Part shown: in pieces, positions 1 through 7,236 of the stretch
Layout: every line of letters begins with the position of its first letter
How positions within the stretch are numbered: the first letter of the stretch is position 1
Origin: Oscillospiraceae bacterium
GTDB taxonomy: Bacteria; Bacillota; Clostridia; Oscillospirales; Oscillospiraceae
Length of the DNA: 64,000 bases
Assembly (NCBI GenBank): GCA_017452505.1
Contig: JAFTMI010000029.1
Location: 1 to 64,000, forward strand
Direction: 5' to 3'
Notes under the pieces: model-generated
The model's database searches: none
Seen by the model: only the letters and a program-made list of their open reading frames with translations
Told to the model about the DNA's origin: nothing
Translations under genes and position numbers: made by a program

Positions 1-42
1 AGCATTGCAGTTAAAGTATGGTTTAGCAGTACAGAAGAATGA
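1..42 (+). CDS. 3' end of an unidentified gene cut by the window edge
   Basis: The first frame is open from base 1 to a TGA at 40-42 and would encode a C-terminus SIAVKVWFSSTEE. It is immediately followed by a strong intrinsic terminator, as expected for the end of a transcription unit. The other two plus frames are either closed early or run through the terminator. Too little protein is present to assign a family. Confidence 0.4.
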   Translation, partial: SIAVKVWFSSTEE

Positions 43-45
43 CAG

Positions 46-73
46 AAAACCCCCGGATTCGTCCGGGGGTTTT
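46..73 (+). terminator. Intrinsic terminator
   Basis: A 12-bp perfect stem (46-57 with 62-73) closes a TTCG tetraloop. The stem is GC-rich at its core with an A-tract before and a T-tract after it. It would end the transcript of the gene entering from the left. Confidence 0.85.
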
Positions 74-91
74 CCTTGGCTTAATAGGGGA

Positions 92-120
92 TTGACATTC
101 CTTGAATATTAATATACAAT
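92..120 (+). promoter_or_regulatory. Sigma-A promoter P1
   Basis: TTGACA (92-97), a 17-bp spacer and TACAAT (115-120). Transcription would begin near 127, on the first bases of a perfect inverted repeat. The next plus-strand gene is the recombinase at 728, about 600 nt away, with a minus-strand gene in between. Confidence 0.6.
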
Positions 121-125
121 ATCCT

Positions 126-157
126 TAACGCAACAAAATAAAAATTTTGTTGCGTTA
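126..157. repeat. Perfect 14-bp inverted repeat, operator-like
   Basis: 126-139 is the exact reverse complement of 144-157 with a four-base AAAA loop. It lacks a following T-run on the plus strand. It covers the predicted start of P1 and overlaps the -35 box of P2, which fits a repressor site better than a terminator. Confidence 0.55.
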
Positions 158-178
158 GCGGTTAATATGTGCTATAAT
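150..178 (+). promoter_or_regulatory. Sigma-A promoter P2
   Basis: TTGCGT (150-155), a 17-bp spacer and TATAAT (173-178). The -35 hexamer lies inside the right arm of the 126-157 inverted repeat. Like P1 it points towards the recombinase gene, across the antisense side of the 205-705 gene. Confidence 0.45.
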
Positions 179-204
179 ATACGTGTAAAGACAGAGCAAG
201 GTAT

Positions 205-705
205 TTATTGCGTTCCGTAACGGCTCTTATGCCATCTTTTATGTACAAAACACCAAATCAGTGTGTTTAGTGTAGTGAATAAGAAAGACACAATTGTAAT
301 CTGCAAGAGCAATCCACCGATTGGCCTTGATAAAGATGTTGCAATCCGAATACCATTAAAAAACAAAATCGTTAAAAAAGCAAGTGTGTGCACCACATTT
401 TCCCTTGTTTTTAATGTAACCAGGTAATCCTTCCAAAAGGAATAAACCTCTGCTGGCTGAGCATCAAGATATGCTGCTTTTATGCGTTTGTTCTCATGGC
501 GTTTTAGAAATATCGCGTATAATAGCAAGATGGCTGATAGAAGCAAACAGAAATACACAATTGCTGCTTTCATCTGCGGTTTTAACCAAATAAGCAATAT
601 AAACAGCAGTGCAGTAAGCACTATAAGGGCGGCCAAAAGCAGGAATGTCTGTAGTAACTTCTTTAAATAGAGTTTTATCGTTTTCGCTCTTTCTAAATAG
701 TACAT
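205..705 (-). CDS. Small integral membrane protein, function unknown
   Basis: 166 residues with two close N-terminal membrane helices (about 18-40 and 45-66), a charged cytoplasmic stretch rich in Lys and Arg (67-100), and two more helices (about 106-123 and 129-152). The pattern of basic flanks supports a real four-helix membrane protein. No family is recognised. There is no Shine-Dalgarno motif before the ATG at 705, so the start is uncertain. It is divergent from the recombinase gene, with only 22 bp between the two start codons, and two plus-strand promoters lie behind its 3' end. Confidence 0.6.
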   Translation of the reverse strand: MYYLERAKTIKLYLKKLLQTFLLLAALIVLTALLFILLIWLKPQMKAAIVYFCLLLSAILLLYAIFLKRHENKRIKAAYLDAQPAEVYSFWKDYLVTLKTRENVVHTLAFLTILFFNGIRIATSLSRPIGGLLLQITIVSFLFTTLNTLIWCFVHKRWHKSRYGTQ

Positions 706-727
706 TTGTTTGTATGGAGGTATACTT

Positions 728-1732
728 ATGAAAAGATATCACGATTGCCCACAGGTTTTGCGCGATTTCTTGATTTATCATGAAACGATTAAAGGACAGT
801 CACCACTCACTATTCAGGAATATTACTTGGATCTGCGTATGTTTCTGCGATTTATAAAGCTAATGCGCAGTGATATGCCCATACATACTGCACTGGATGA
901 TATTCCTATTCACGATGTGGATCTACAACTAATCGGCAGCGTTACTACAGCGGATGTGTTCGACTTTCTGTCCTACTTAGCAAATGACAGAGTGCGTGAC
1001 CCGGACGCAAAATCACCGGAATACGGCATCTCCCCTGCTTCCAGAGCAAGAAAACTGTCCGCATTAAAGTCCTTTTATAAATATCTCACCACACGGACTA
1101 AACAATTACAGGAAAACCCTGTTGCAGACCTGGAATATCCAAAATTACGCAAAAGTTTGCCAAAATACCTGACTTTGGAGCAATCTTCAGCACTTTTGAA
1201 GGCTGTTTCTGGACAAAATCAAGCACGAGATTATGCAATTCTAATGGTATTTCTTAACTGCGGTATCCGTCGCAGCGAGCTTGTTGGACTAAACATAACG
1301 GATGTTTATGAGGACCGCCTGCGTGTCGTCGGTAAAGGTAATAAAGAGCGATTTGTCTACTTCGGTGCAGCCTGCAGAAAGGCGCTGGATGCCTATTTGC
1401 CCATTCGCCAAAAGCAAGTGCTCACCGATAATCGAGCATTGTTCGGCTCACGGAACGGAAACCGCATCAGCACCGATGCTGTCCATGCGTTAGTTAAAAA
1501 AGCCTTCTTAAAGGCCGGCTTGGATGCTACGCAATTTTCCGCCCATAAGCTTCGTCACACCGCGGCAACAATGATGCTTTCCGGCGGTGTGGATGTAAAA
1601 ACTGTCCAGGAGGTTTTGGGTCACGAAAACCTCAATACCACCCAAATTTACACGCACATCGAAAGTACAGAACTAAAAATTGCAGCAGAAGCCAACCCAA
1701 TATCAAAACTAAATTTTGCAGACGAAGATTGA
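728..1732 (+). CDS. Tyrosine recombinase, XerC/XerD type
   Basis: 334-residue site-specific DNA recombinase. The N-terminal SAM-like core-binding domain spans about 1-125 and the catalytic domain about 150-330. The full catalytic set is visible: Arg181 in CGIRRSEL, the hairpin lysine in GKGNKER, His273-x-x-Arg276 in HKLRH, His299 in LGHENL and nucleophile Tyr308. The 23- and 9-residue spacings match XerD. The start is the ATG at 728, seven bases after GGAGG; an upstream in-frame ATG at 710 lies before that site. It is longer than classic XerC/XerD (about 300) through an insertion near 50-75. No mobile-element genes flank it, so a housekeeping Xer-like role is more likely than phage integration, but neither is shown. 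Confidence 0.9.
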   Translation: MKRYHDCPQVLRDFLIYHETIKGQSPLTIQEYYLDLRMFLRFIKLMRSDMPIHTALDDIPIHDVDLQLIGSVTTADVFDFLSYLANDRVRDPDAKSPEYGISPASRARKLSALKSFYKYLTTRTKQLQENPVADLEYPKLRKSLPKYLTLEQSSALLKAVSGQNQARDYAILMVFLNCGIRRSELVGLNITDVYEDRLRVVGKGNKERFVYFGAACRKALDAYLPIRQKQVLTDNRALFGSRNGNRISTDAVHALVKKAFLKAGLDATQFSAHKLRHTAATMMLSGGVDVKTVQEVLGHENLNTTQIYTHIESTELKIAAEANPISKLNFADED

Positions 1733-1746
1733 TCTGCCACTCCCCT

Positions 1747-1771
1747 GCCCTTTGCGTTATTCGCAAAGGGC
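1747..1771. terminator. Convergent-gene hairpin, weak terminator
   Basis: A 10-bp stem (1747-1756 with 1762-1771) and a five-base loop lie between the converging recombinase and radA genes. It overlaps the last codons of radA and is not followed by a proper T-run on either strand, so termination strength is doubtful. Confidence 0.4.
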
Positions 1772-3124
1772 AACTTCTATGGCTTCCCGAAGGTTTTTTA
1801 CACGATAAATCGTCAAATTGTTGGGTATTTCCAACTTTTCTGCACTGTTTTTAGGAATAATACAGCGCTTAAATCCCAATCTTGCCACTTCTGCAAGTCG
1901 TTGATTCAAATAGGAAACGGAGCGAATCTCCCCCGTCAAGCCGATCTCACCTATAGCTACCAACTCACTGTCGACAGCTTGTTCGCGGTAGGAAGATGCC
2001 AATGCTAAAGCCACAGGTAGATCTGCACCCGGTTCATCCAGTTGCAGACCGCCTATCACATTGATATAAGCGTCAAAAGCGCTTAGCTTTAGTCCTGCGC
2101 GCTTTTCTGATACAGCCATCAGCAACACCGCTCTGTTGTAATCAAAGCCATCTGCGGTCCTCCTGGGGACCTGGAAGCTGGATTTTGATACCAAAGCCTG
2201 CACTTCAGCCAATACAGGCCTTGTTCCTTCCATTACGCAGGCAACACAAGTACCGGGTGCACCCTCGGGACGGCCTTCCAGCAGCATTTGTGACGGATTT
2301 GGCACTTCGGCAAGGCCCTTATCTGCCATTTCAAATACACCGATCTCGTTGGTAGAGCCAAAGCGGTTTTTGGCTGCCCGCAGCAGACGATACGGTGTGT
2401 TAGCATCGCCCTCAAAATACAGGACACAGTCCACCATATGCTCTAAAACCTTAGGGCCGGCAATATTGCCGTCTTTATTGATATGACCCACCACAAACAC
2501 CGTAATACCGCTGGATTTAGACAGCTGCAGCAAAGACATTGTGCAGTCCTTCACTTGCGAAACACTGCCGGGCGCAGAGTCGTTTTGCTCATCATACAGG
2601 GTCTGTATGGAGTCAATGATCAGAATATCCGGTTTTACCGCTTCCACGGATTCCAGGATATCAGACATGCGGATCTCAGAAAGAATGTACAACGAATCCG
2701 GTGCAACGCCAATCCGCTCTGCCCGGAGCTTTAACTGGTTTTCGCTTTCCTCACCGGATACATACAGCACGGTTCTGCCGGCGCAGAGACTGTTGCATAT
2801 CTGCAGTAAAAGCGTGGATTTGCCGATGCCAGGCGCACCACTGACCAGCACCAGACTGCCGGCAACAGCGCCACCGCCCAATACTCTGTCCAATTCACCC
2901 ATACCGGTAGAAAACCGCAACGTATCATCACTGCTGATTTGTGTTAGTTTTTGTGCAGTGCGACTCATGCCAACCGGCGCAACAGTGCCGCGCCCCACAG
3001 AAACCGGTTTTTCAATATGTTCGGTCATGGTGTTCCATGCGCCACAGGCGGTACATCTGCCTTGCCACTTGGGACTTTCGTTTCCGCATTCTGTGCAGTA
3101 AAATACTGTTTTTGTCTTAGCCAT
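1757..3124 (-). CDS. radA: DNA repair and branch-migration protein RadA/Sms
   Basis: 455 residues, the usual RadA length. It processes recombination intermediates as a RecA-like helicase. Visible are the N-terminal zinc finger (Cys10, Cys13, Cys24, Cys27), Walker A GAPGIGKST at 96-104, the RadA signature KNRFG at 252-256, and a C-terminal Lon-protease-like domain from about 300. The ATG at 3124 is preceded by AAGGAG nine bases upstream. It lies 52 bp downstream of cwlD on the same strand and may be read from the same transcript. Confidence 0.96.
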   Translation of the reverse strand: MAKTKTVFYCTECGNESPKWQGRCTACGAWNTMTEHIEKPVSVGRGTVAPVGMSRTAQKLTQISSDDTLRFSTGMGELDRVLGGGAVAGSLVLVSGAPGIGKSTLLLQICNSLCAGRTVLYVSGEESENQLKLRAERIGVAPDSLYILSEIRMSDILESVEAVKPDILIIDSIQTLYDEQNDSAPGSVSQVKDCTMSLLQLSKSSGITVFVVGHINKDGNIAGPKVLEHMVDCVLYFEGDANTPYRLLRAAKNRFGSTNEIGVFEMADKGLAEVPNPSQMLLEGRPEGAPGTCVACVMEGTRPVLAEVQALVSKSSFQVPRRTADGFDYNRAVLLMAVSEKRAGLKLSAFDAYINVIGGLQLDEPGADLPVALALASSYREQAVDSELVAIGEIGLTGEIRSVSYLNQRLAEVARLGFKRCIIPKNSAEKLEIPNNLTIYRVKNLREAIEVALCE

Positions 3125-3176
3125 AGGAGGAATCTCCTTGTTTTTTTCTTTATTATATCAACCGTTTGTTTGAAGG

Positions 3177-3893
3177 TCAAGTACCCCAGAGCCAGGTACT
3201 AACTGTACAGGCTATCACACTGCACATCTTTTGCTGATACGCCTTACTTCGCAGCAGAAATTCTTCCTGCGGATTTGACAAAAAACCGCATTCTATCAGA
3301 GCTCCCGGACAATTGATATGCTGCATCAAATATATCCCATCCGCCTTTTTGATCCCTCTGTGGCTACCAGGGTTTAATGTGTTTTTGATGTTTTCCTGCA
3401 ATTTTGTTGAAAGCTCTCTGCTGCCTGTTGTTGCCGGATAAAAAACTTGCGCGCCACTGTATTTACTGTCTGAAAAATGGTTTTGGTGAATGCTGATAAG
3501 CACGGAGTCTTCAATACTGTTTACGATCCGCACCCGCTCTCGCAGGTCGGATATTTTTTTCTGTGCAATGGTTTCGCCTTGCGTATATATGGAGCAATCT
3601 GTCTCACGGATCATATAAGTCTGAATGCCCAAAAGATGCATCAGATCATTGAGTTTTACAGCGATCTCCAGGTTGAACTGGCTTTCCAAGATACCGGTGC
3701 AGGATGTGGCGCCTCCATCCACACCGCCGTGCCCGGCATCGATCACTACAGTTTTTCTCTCAGATACCGGCGCTGATGCAGACCAGGCTGTAACTGCCCT
3801 GCTCCCCCCTACTGCTATCACAAAGAATCCTATTAAAACCAATAAATAAACGGGTAATAAGGACTTATATGAAATTCTTTTCAAAGAAATCAC
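3177..3893 (-). CDS. cwlD: Sporulation N-acetylmuramoyl-L-alanine amidase CwlD
   Basis: Zinc amidase that removes the peptide from N-acetylmuramic acid so that muramic-delta-lactam can form in spore cortex. 238 residues with an N-terminal signal/anchor helix (about 12-30) and an Amidase_3 domain with DAGHGG (His55), the ESQFN glutamate, the IHQNH histidine and the late glutamate of IECGFLSN. The start is either GTG at 3893 or TTG at 3884; the AGGTGA site fits neither perfectly. The upstream region carries a sigma-E-like promoter shared back-to-back with cotJ. Confidence 0.9.
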   Translation of the reverse strand: MISLKRISYKSLLPVYLLVLIGFFVIAVGGSRAVTAWSASAPVSERKTVVIDAGHGGVDGGATSCTGILESQFNLEIAVKLNDLMHLLGIQTYMIRETDCSIYTQGETIAQKKISDLRERVRIVNSIEDSVLISIHQNHFSDSKYSGAQVFYPATTGSRELSTKLQENIKNTLNPGSHRGIKKADGIYLMQHINCPGALIECGFLSNPQEEFLLRSKAYQQKMCSVIACTVSTWLWGT

Positions 3894-3900
3894 CTCACAA

Positions 3901-3929
3901 AATTCTATGTTTCATCCTGTGTGAAATGA
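3901..3929 (-). promoter_or_regulatory. Candidate sigma-E promoter of cwlD
   Basis: Read on the minus strand: TCATTT (3924-3929), 14-bp spacer, CATAGAATT (3901-3909). This resembles the sigma-E consensus of an ATATT-like -35 and CATACAAT -10. cwlD is a known sporulation gene, which supports the reading. Confidence 0.4.
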
Positions 3930-3956
3930 ACCTTGTGACAGAATTCGGCATAGAAT
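3929..3956 (+). promoter_or_regulatory. Candidate mother-cell (sigma-K/sigma-E) promoter of cotJ
   Basis: AACC (3929-3932), 15-bp spacer, GCATAGAAT (3948-3956). The -10 fits both sigma-K and sigma-E; the -35 fits sigma-K better. Its -35 end abuts the -35 of the opposite-facing cwlD promoter. Confidence 0.35.
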
Positions 3957-3999
3957 GACCCGGAATCAAGGATTCCAAAATGAATCAGGAGGCACTGAT

Positions 4000-4446
4000 A
4001 TGATGGATTTGAAAAAGACAGGCCAGCAATGCGGTTATGGCAGATTGCCGGCAACCGCCCCTCTGGCAAACCCTTATGTACCTTTTCAGTATGAGGATCC
4101 TCCCAAATATGAACCGCGGACTGCAATCATAAGAGGCACTCTGTTTCCGGGGTTGGATCTGCCCTTTATGAATAAGGTAAACAAGAACGAATTGCCTGTA
4201 ACGCCTCTGACGGAGTTGCAGACCTTGGGTTTTGTCCTCCAGGAGCTGGCGCTCTACCTGGACACCCATCGGGACGATAAGGAAGCATTCGAAGTTTTTA
4301 AGGATTTTCAAAAGCTTTATTCAAAAGGTCGTGAGAAGTACGAAAAAGAATGCGGTCCTTTGACCCATATGTCTGCAATGGAACACGGCTATTCCTGGCT
4401 AAGTGACCCTTGGCCCTGGGAATATGCAGCAAATCGGGAGGTATAA
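4000..4446 (+). CDS. Spore coat protein, CotJA-CotJB fusion
   Basis: 148 residues. The first half (about 15-65) is CotJA-like, with the signature running from PYVPFQYEDPPKY to GTLFPGLDLPF. The second half (about 70-145) is CotJB-like, with LALYLDTHRDD and the terminal DPWPWE. In most spore formers these are separate, overlapping genes; here they are one continuous frame. The ATG at 4000 is seven bases after AGGAGG; an earlier in-frame ATG at 3955 lies inside the promoter. cotJC follows after 3 bp. The products are expected in the inner coat, made in the mother cell. Confidence 0.88.
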   Translation: MMDLKKTGQQCGYGRLPATAPLANPYVPFQYEDPPKYEPRTAIIRGTLFPGLDLPFMNKVNKNELPVTPLTELQTLGFVLQELALYLDTHRDDKEAFEVFKDFQKLYSKGREKYEKECGPLTHMSAMEHGYSWLSDPWPWEYAANREV

Positions 4447-4449
4447 GGT

Positions 4450-5046
4450 ATGTTTATCTATAACAAAAAACTGCAGTACCCTGTAAAAATCGACAAGCCC
4501 AATCCCCGCTTGGCATCCATTATTATTTCCCAGTATGGCGGCCCGGACGGAGAACTGGGCGCATCTTTGCGCTATCTGTCCCAGCGGTACAGTATGCCCT
4601 TCGACGAATTGAAAGGTCTGCTTACCGATATCGGAACGGAAGAATTGGGACATTTGGAAATGATCGGCGCAATTGTTCATCAGCTGACACGAAATATGAA
4701 AGATTCTCAAATCCAGGATTCTGCCTTTGCACCATATTTTGTGGATCATACAGCCGGTGTTTACCCCACAGCTGCATCCGGCTTCCCTTGGAACGCCGCA
4801 AGCATTGCAGTTAAAGGCGATCCCATCGCAGATCTGACAGAAGACTTGGCAGCAGAACAAAAAGCACGAGTGACCTATGATAACATTCTCCGGCTGTCCG
4901 ATGATCCGGATGTAAACAATGTGATAAAATTCCTTCGGGAACGGGAAGTTGTGCATTTTCAGCGCTTTGGTGAGGCGATGCAGTTACTCCGCGAAAAATT
5001 GAATCAAAAGAATGTTTACTGCATGAACCCAGCCATTGATTTGTAA
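4450..5046 (+). CDS. cotJC: Spore coat protein CotJC, manganese catalase family
   Basis: 198 residues, a ferritin-like four-helix-bundle protein of the manganese catalase superfamily incorporated in the spore coat with CotJA and CotJB. The metal-ligand pattern is visible in EELGHLEM (about 64) and REREVVHFQRFGE near the C-terminus. GGGAGG lies nine bases upstream of the ATG. It closes the cotJ operon and is followed by a bidirectional terminator. Confidence 0.93.
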   Translation: MFIYNKKLQYPVKIDKPNPRLASIIISQYGGPDGELGASLRYLSQRYSMPFDELKGLLTDIGTEELGHLEMIGAIVHQLTRNMKDSQIQDSAFAPYFVDHTAGVYPTAASGFPWNAASIAVKGDPIADLTEDLAAEQKARVTYDNILRLSDDPDVNNVIKFLREREVVHFQRFGEAMQLLREKLNQKNVYCMNPAIDL

Positions 5047-5052
5047 GCAAAA

Positions 5053-5074
5053 AGCCACCGGTTTTCCGGTGGCT
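5053..5074. terminator. Bidirectional terminator between cotJC and the glycosidase gene
   Basis: A 9-bp stem (5053-5061 with 5066-5074) and TTTT loop. It is followed by a T-rich run on the plus strand and by TTTTT on the minus strand, serving both converging genes. Confidence 0.8.
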
Positions 5075-5078
5075 AATT

Positions 5079-6134
5079 TTAGAAGTCCAAAGGGACAACC
5101 ATATTCCAGGTTCTTGTTGCGTTCTCAAAACCCATTCCATCCGTTCCATCTGAGGTCGCAAAGAAGGCGTAGGTGGGTTTGCCGTCCTCAAAAAGAATAA
5201 ACGGTCTGTCCAAATTGCCCATTTCCCGGGTAATACCGTCATTCCACAAAATTTTACGGGAATAGAATAAATTATCCTTTTCGAATTCCCAATGCAGACC
5301 ATCACTGGACAGGCCATGTATTCCGCCCATCAGTTCTCCGCAAAACTGTCCGTTCATGTCCTTAGCAATCATATTGTAGCCGTCATCATCGTACCAAATA
5401 AACGGATCTTCCACACTGTGATCGATAATGGGTGCATCACATCGGTTTTCTGAGTAATCACCGTCAAACCTGTCAGCTATAACGGCACTTAATTTCTGAG
5501 GTCCTATATGGACGGTTCTCTTGTAATCAGGCGGACAGTCAAAGGGTTGCTTCATATATTCAAGACTTTTATAGACAACCAATATTCTGCCGTCAGGACA
5601 CTGGCAAGGAACAGCATTGGAAATAAGGAAATTATCATACTTTTCCGGTCTGGTATCGATTAGCGGTTTGTCAAACCGCTGCCAGGGGCCAAAAACACTG
5701 TCGGAAACAGCAATTCCTGTACGCTTATTAGAGCGGGAAATCAACACTCTGGGGTCTAAACCGGACAAAGGCAATTCAGGTTCATTAAAGGGGTGGGTCA
5801 TGCCGGTATAGTACAGAACATACTTACCCCCTATTTTTGTGATCTGCGGATTGTGTGTGGCACGGCCATCCCAGTATTGAGGACCTCTTGCAGGCAGAAC
5901 CACCTCTTCGAATTGATAGGTGCCGTCGGGAGTGTCACAACTGGCACGAACCACCTCACTGGCTACTAACCATCCGGGGTGCATGGGAAATTTCTTCGGC
6001 CAACGGGAAGCAAACATATGATATCTGCCGTCCTCACCCTTGATAACGCTACCGTCCCAAACCCAATAGCCATCCATAGCAAAACCAGCGCCAACAGGTG
6101 CCGGAAGCATATGCTCAGTCAGTTTGCCCTTCAT
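5079..6134 (-). CDS. Five-bladed beta-propeller glycosidase (GH43/GH117-like)
   Basis: 351 residues. Short repeats around aromatic-rich acidic motifs (DGYWVWDGSVI, HNPQITKIGGKY, SVEDPFIWYDDDGY, MGNLDRPFILFEDG) are typical of five-bladed propeller glycoside hydrolases. No signal peptide is present, so it would act in the cytosol on imported sugars. The exact family and substrate cannot be fixed by eye. The ATG at 6134 follows AAAGGTG at good spacing; a TTG two codons earlier is too close. It starts 6 bp after the ispA stop, with its ribosome site inside the end of ispA, so it is coupled to the isoprenoid/nuclease operon, an odd place for a sugar enzyme. Confidence 0.75.
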   Translation of the reverse strand: MKGKLTEHMLPAPVGAGFAMDGYWVWDGSVIKGEDGRYHMFASRWPKKFPMHPGWLVASEVVRASCDTPDGTYQFEEVVLPARGPQYWDGRATHNPQITKIGGKYVLYYTGMTHPFNEPELPLSGLDPRVLISRSNKRTGIAVSDSVFGPWQRFDKPLIDTRPEKYDNFLISNAVPCQCPDGRILVVYKSLEYMKQPFDCPPDYKRTVHIGPQKLSAVIADRFDGDYSENRCDAPIIDHSVEDPFIWYDDDGYNMIAKDMNGQFCGELMGGIHGLSSDGLHWEFEKDNLFYSRKILWNDGITREMGNLDRPFILFEDGKPTYAFFATSDGTDGMGFENATRTWNMVVPLDF

Positions 6135-6140
6135 ATCCAA

Positions 6141-7016
6141 TTACACCTTTCTTCCGGTAAGCTGATCTGCCAAGAATTTCATAAACATCGAATCAGAGAA
6201 GATATCAAGACATTCAACTGCAATATTTGTATGCTCGTGAACAAGCTTATCACAAGTTTCCAAGCCATAGAGCTGCACAAATGTGTTTTTAACAGCATCG
6301 GTGCCAACTGCTTTTCCCATTTCTTCAGCAGTTCCGATCACATCAAGCATATCATCCCTTATCTGGAAAGCAAGTCCCAAGTGGTCAGCAAAATTTCCGG
6401 CAGCTGCAAACTGTGCTTCATTACCACCACCGGCCAAAACACCCAACATACAGGCAGCGCGGATCAACGCGCCGGTTTTGCGGCTTTGAATATCCAAAAC
6501 CTCCTGCTCCGTGCATTGCCGCTGCTCACTGGACATATCCAGAACCTGTCCGCCTACCATACCCAGTTCACCGGCACATTCCGATAGAATCTCTACAGCA
6601 CGAATTCGGGTATCAGCGGTGTATGGTGCTTTTGCAAGGTATGAAAAAGCTGCAGTCAGCAACCCGTCACCAGCAAGAACCGCAGTTGCTTCGCCATAAA
6701 CCTTGTGATTGGTCGGTCTGCCGCGGCGGAAGTCGTCATTGTCCATGCAAGGCAGATCATCATGAATCAAGCTGTATGTATGGATCATTTCCACAGCCGC
6801 AGCAAAGGGAGTAGCCTGTTTCCAATCCCCACCGCACATACGGCAAAAATCAAACAAAAAAATTGGTCGTAAGCGCTTGCCGCCCGCCAAAAGGCTATAA
6901 CGCATAGCATCAAAAAGCAGCTTTTGTGGCTGCGATTCGTCACAAAAACATTGCTCGTTCAAATACTGCTCAATATAAGTCAGGTATTGGGTATTCTGTT
7001 CCTTAAAGTTCAGCAT
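6141..7016 (-). CDS. ispA: Farnesyl/geranyl(geranyl) diphosphate synthase
   Basis: 291-residue trans-prenyltransferase that condenses isopentenyl diphosphate onto allylic diphosphates for undecaprenyl and quinone precursors. First aspartate-rich motif DDLPCMDND at about 86-94 with following RRGRPTNHK, and second motif RDDMLDVIG near 225. GGKRLRP at 45-51 is the substrate-binding Lys/Arg site. The ATG at 7016 is nine bases after GGAGG and overlaps the end of xseB by 14 bp. The xseB-ispA order is the normal Firmicutes arrangement. Confidence 0.94.
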   Translation of the reverse strand: MLNFKEQNTQYLTYIEQYLNEQCFCDESQPQKLLFDAMRYSLLAGGKRLRPIFLFDFCRMCGGDWKQATPFAAAVEMIHTYSLIHDDLPCMDNDDFRRGRPTNHKVYGEATAVLAGDGLLTAAFSYLAKAPYTADTRIRAVEILSECAGELGMVGGQVLDMSSEQRQCTEQEVLDIQSRKTGALIRAACMLGVLAGGGNEAQFAAAGNFADHLGLAFQIRDDMLDVIGTAEEMGKAVGTDAVKNTFVQLYGLETCDKLVHEHTNIAVECLDIFSDSMFMKFLADQLTGRKV

Positions 7017-7236
7017 CGAATGGTTCCTCCACAGGGCTGCCATCTTCAGAAACGGCAATTTTATTCACCTGGAGCTGCGCTTCATCCAAAAGTTTGCCAC
7101 AGGTTCGAACAAGCTCAGTGCCCTCCTGAAACAGCTTTAAGGATTCCTCGAGGGGTACTTCTCCCCTCTCCATCGCCCGAACGATCTGCTCAAGACGCTG
7201 CATATTTTCTTCAAAAGTAGGCTTCTTCTGACTCAT
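7003..7236 (-). CDS. xseB: Exodeoxyribonuclease VII small subunit
   Basis: 77 residues, the full family length. FEENMQRLEQIVRAMERGEVPLEESL is characteristic of the helical hairpin that winds around XseA; here it occupies about residues 8-33 (motif core LEQIV and LEESLKLF). It overlaps xseA by 4 bp (ATGA) and ispA by 14 bp, so the three are translationally coupled. Confidence 0.95.
   Translation of the reverse strand: MSQKKPTFEENMQRLEQIVRAMERGEVPLEESLKLFQEGTELVRTCGKLLDEAQLQVNKIAVSEDGSPVEEPFDAEL

Noticed and set aside
1..16. First 16 bases are identical to 4801-4816 inside cotJC and would encode the same SIAVK
   Set aside because: The identity stops abruptly and the downstream residues are unrelated; one short match does not support a duplicated cotJC.
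728..1732. Tyrosine recombinase as the integrase of a prophage or ICE
   Set aside because: No excisionase, phage, conjugation or att-flanked cargo is present nearby; flanks are radA and sporulation genes.
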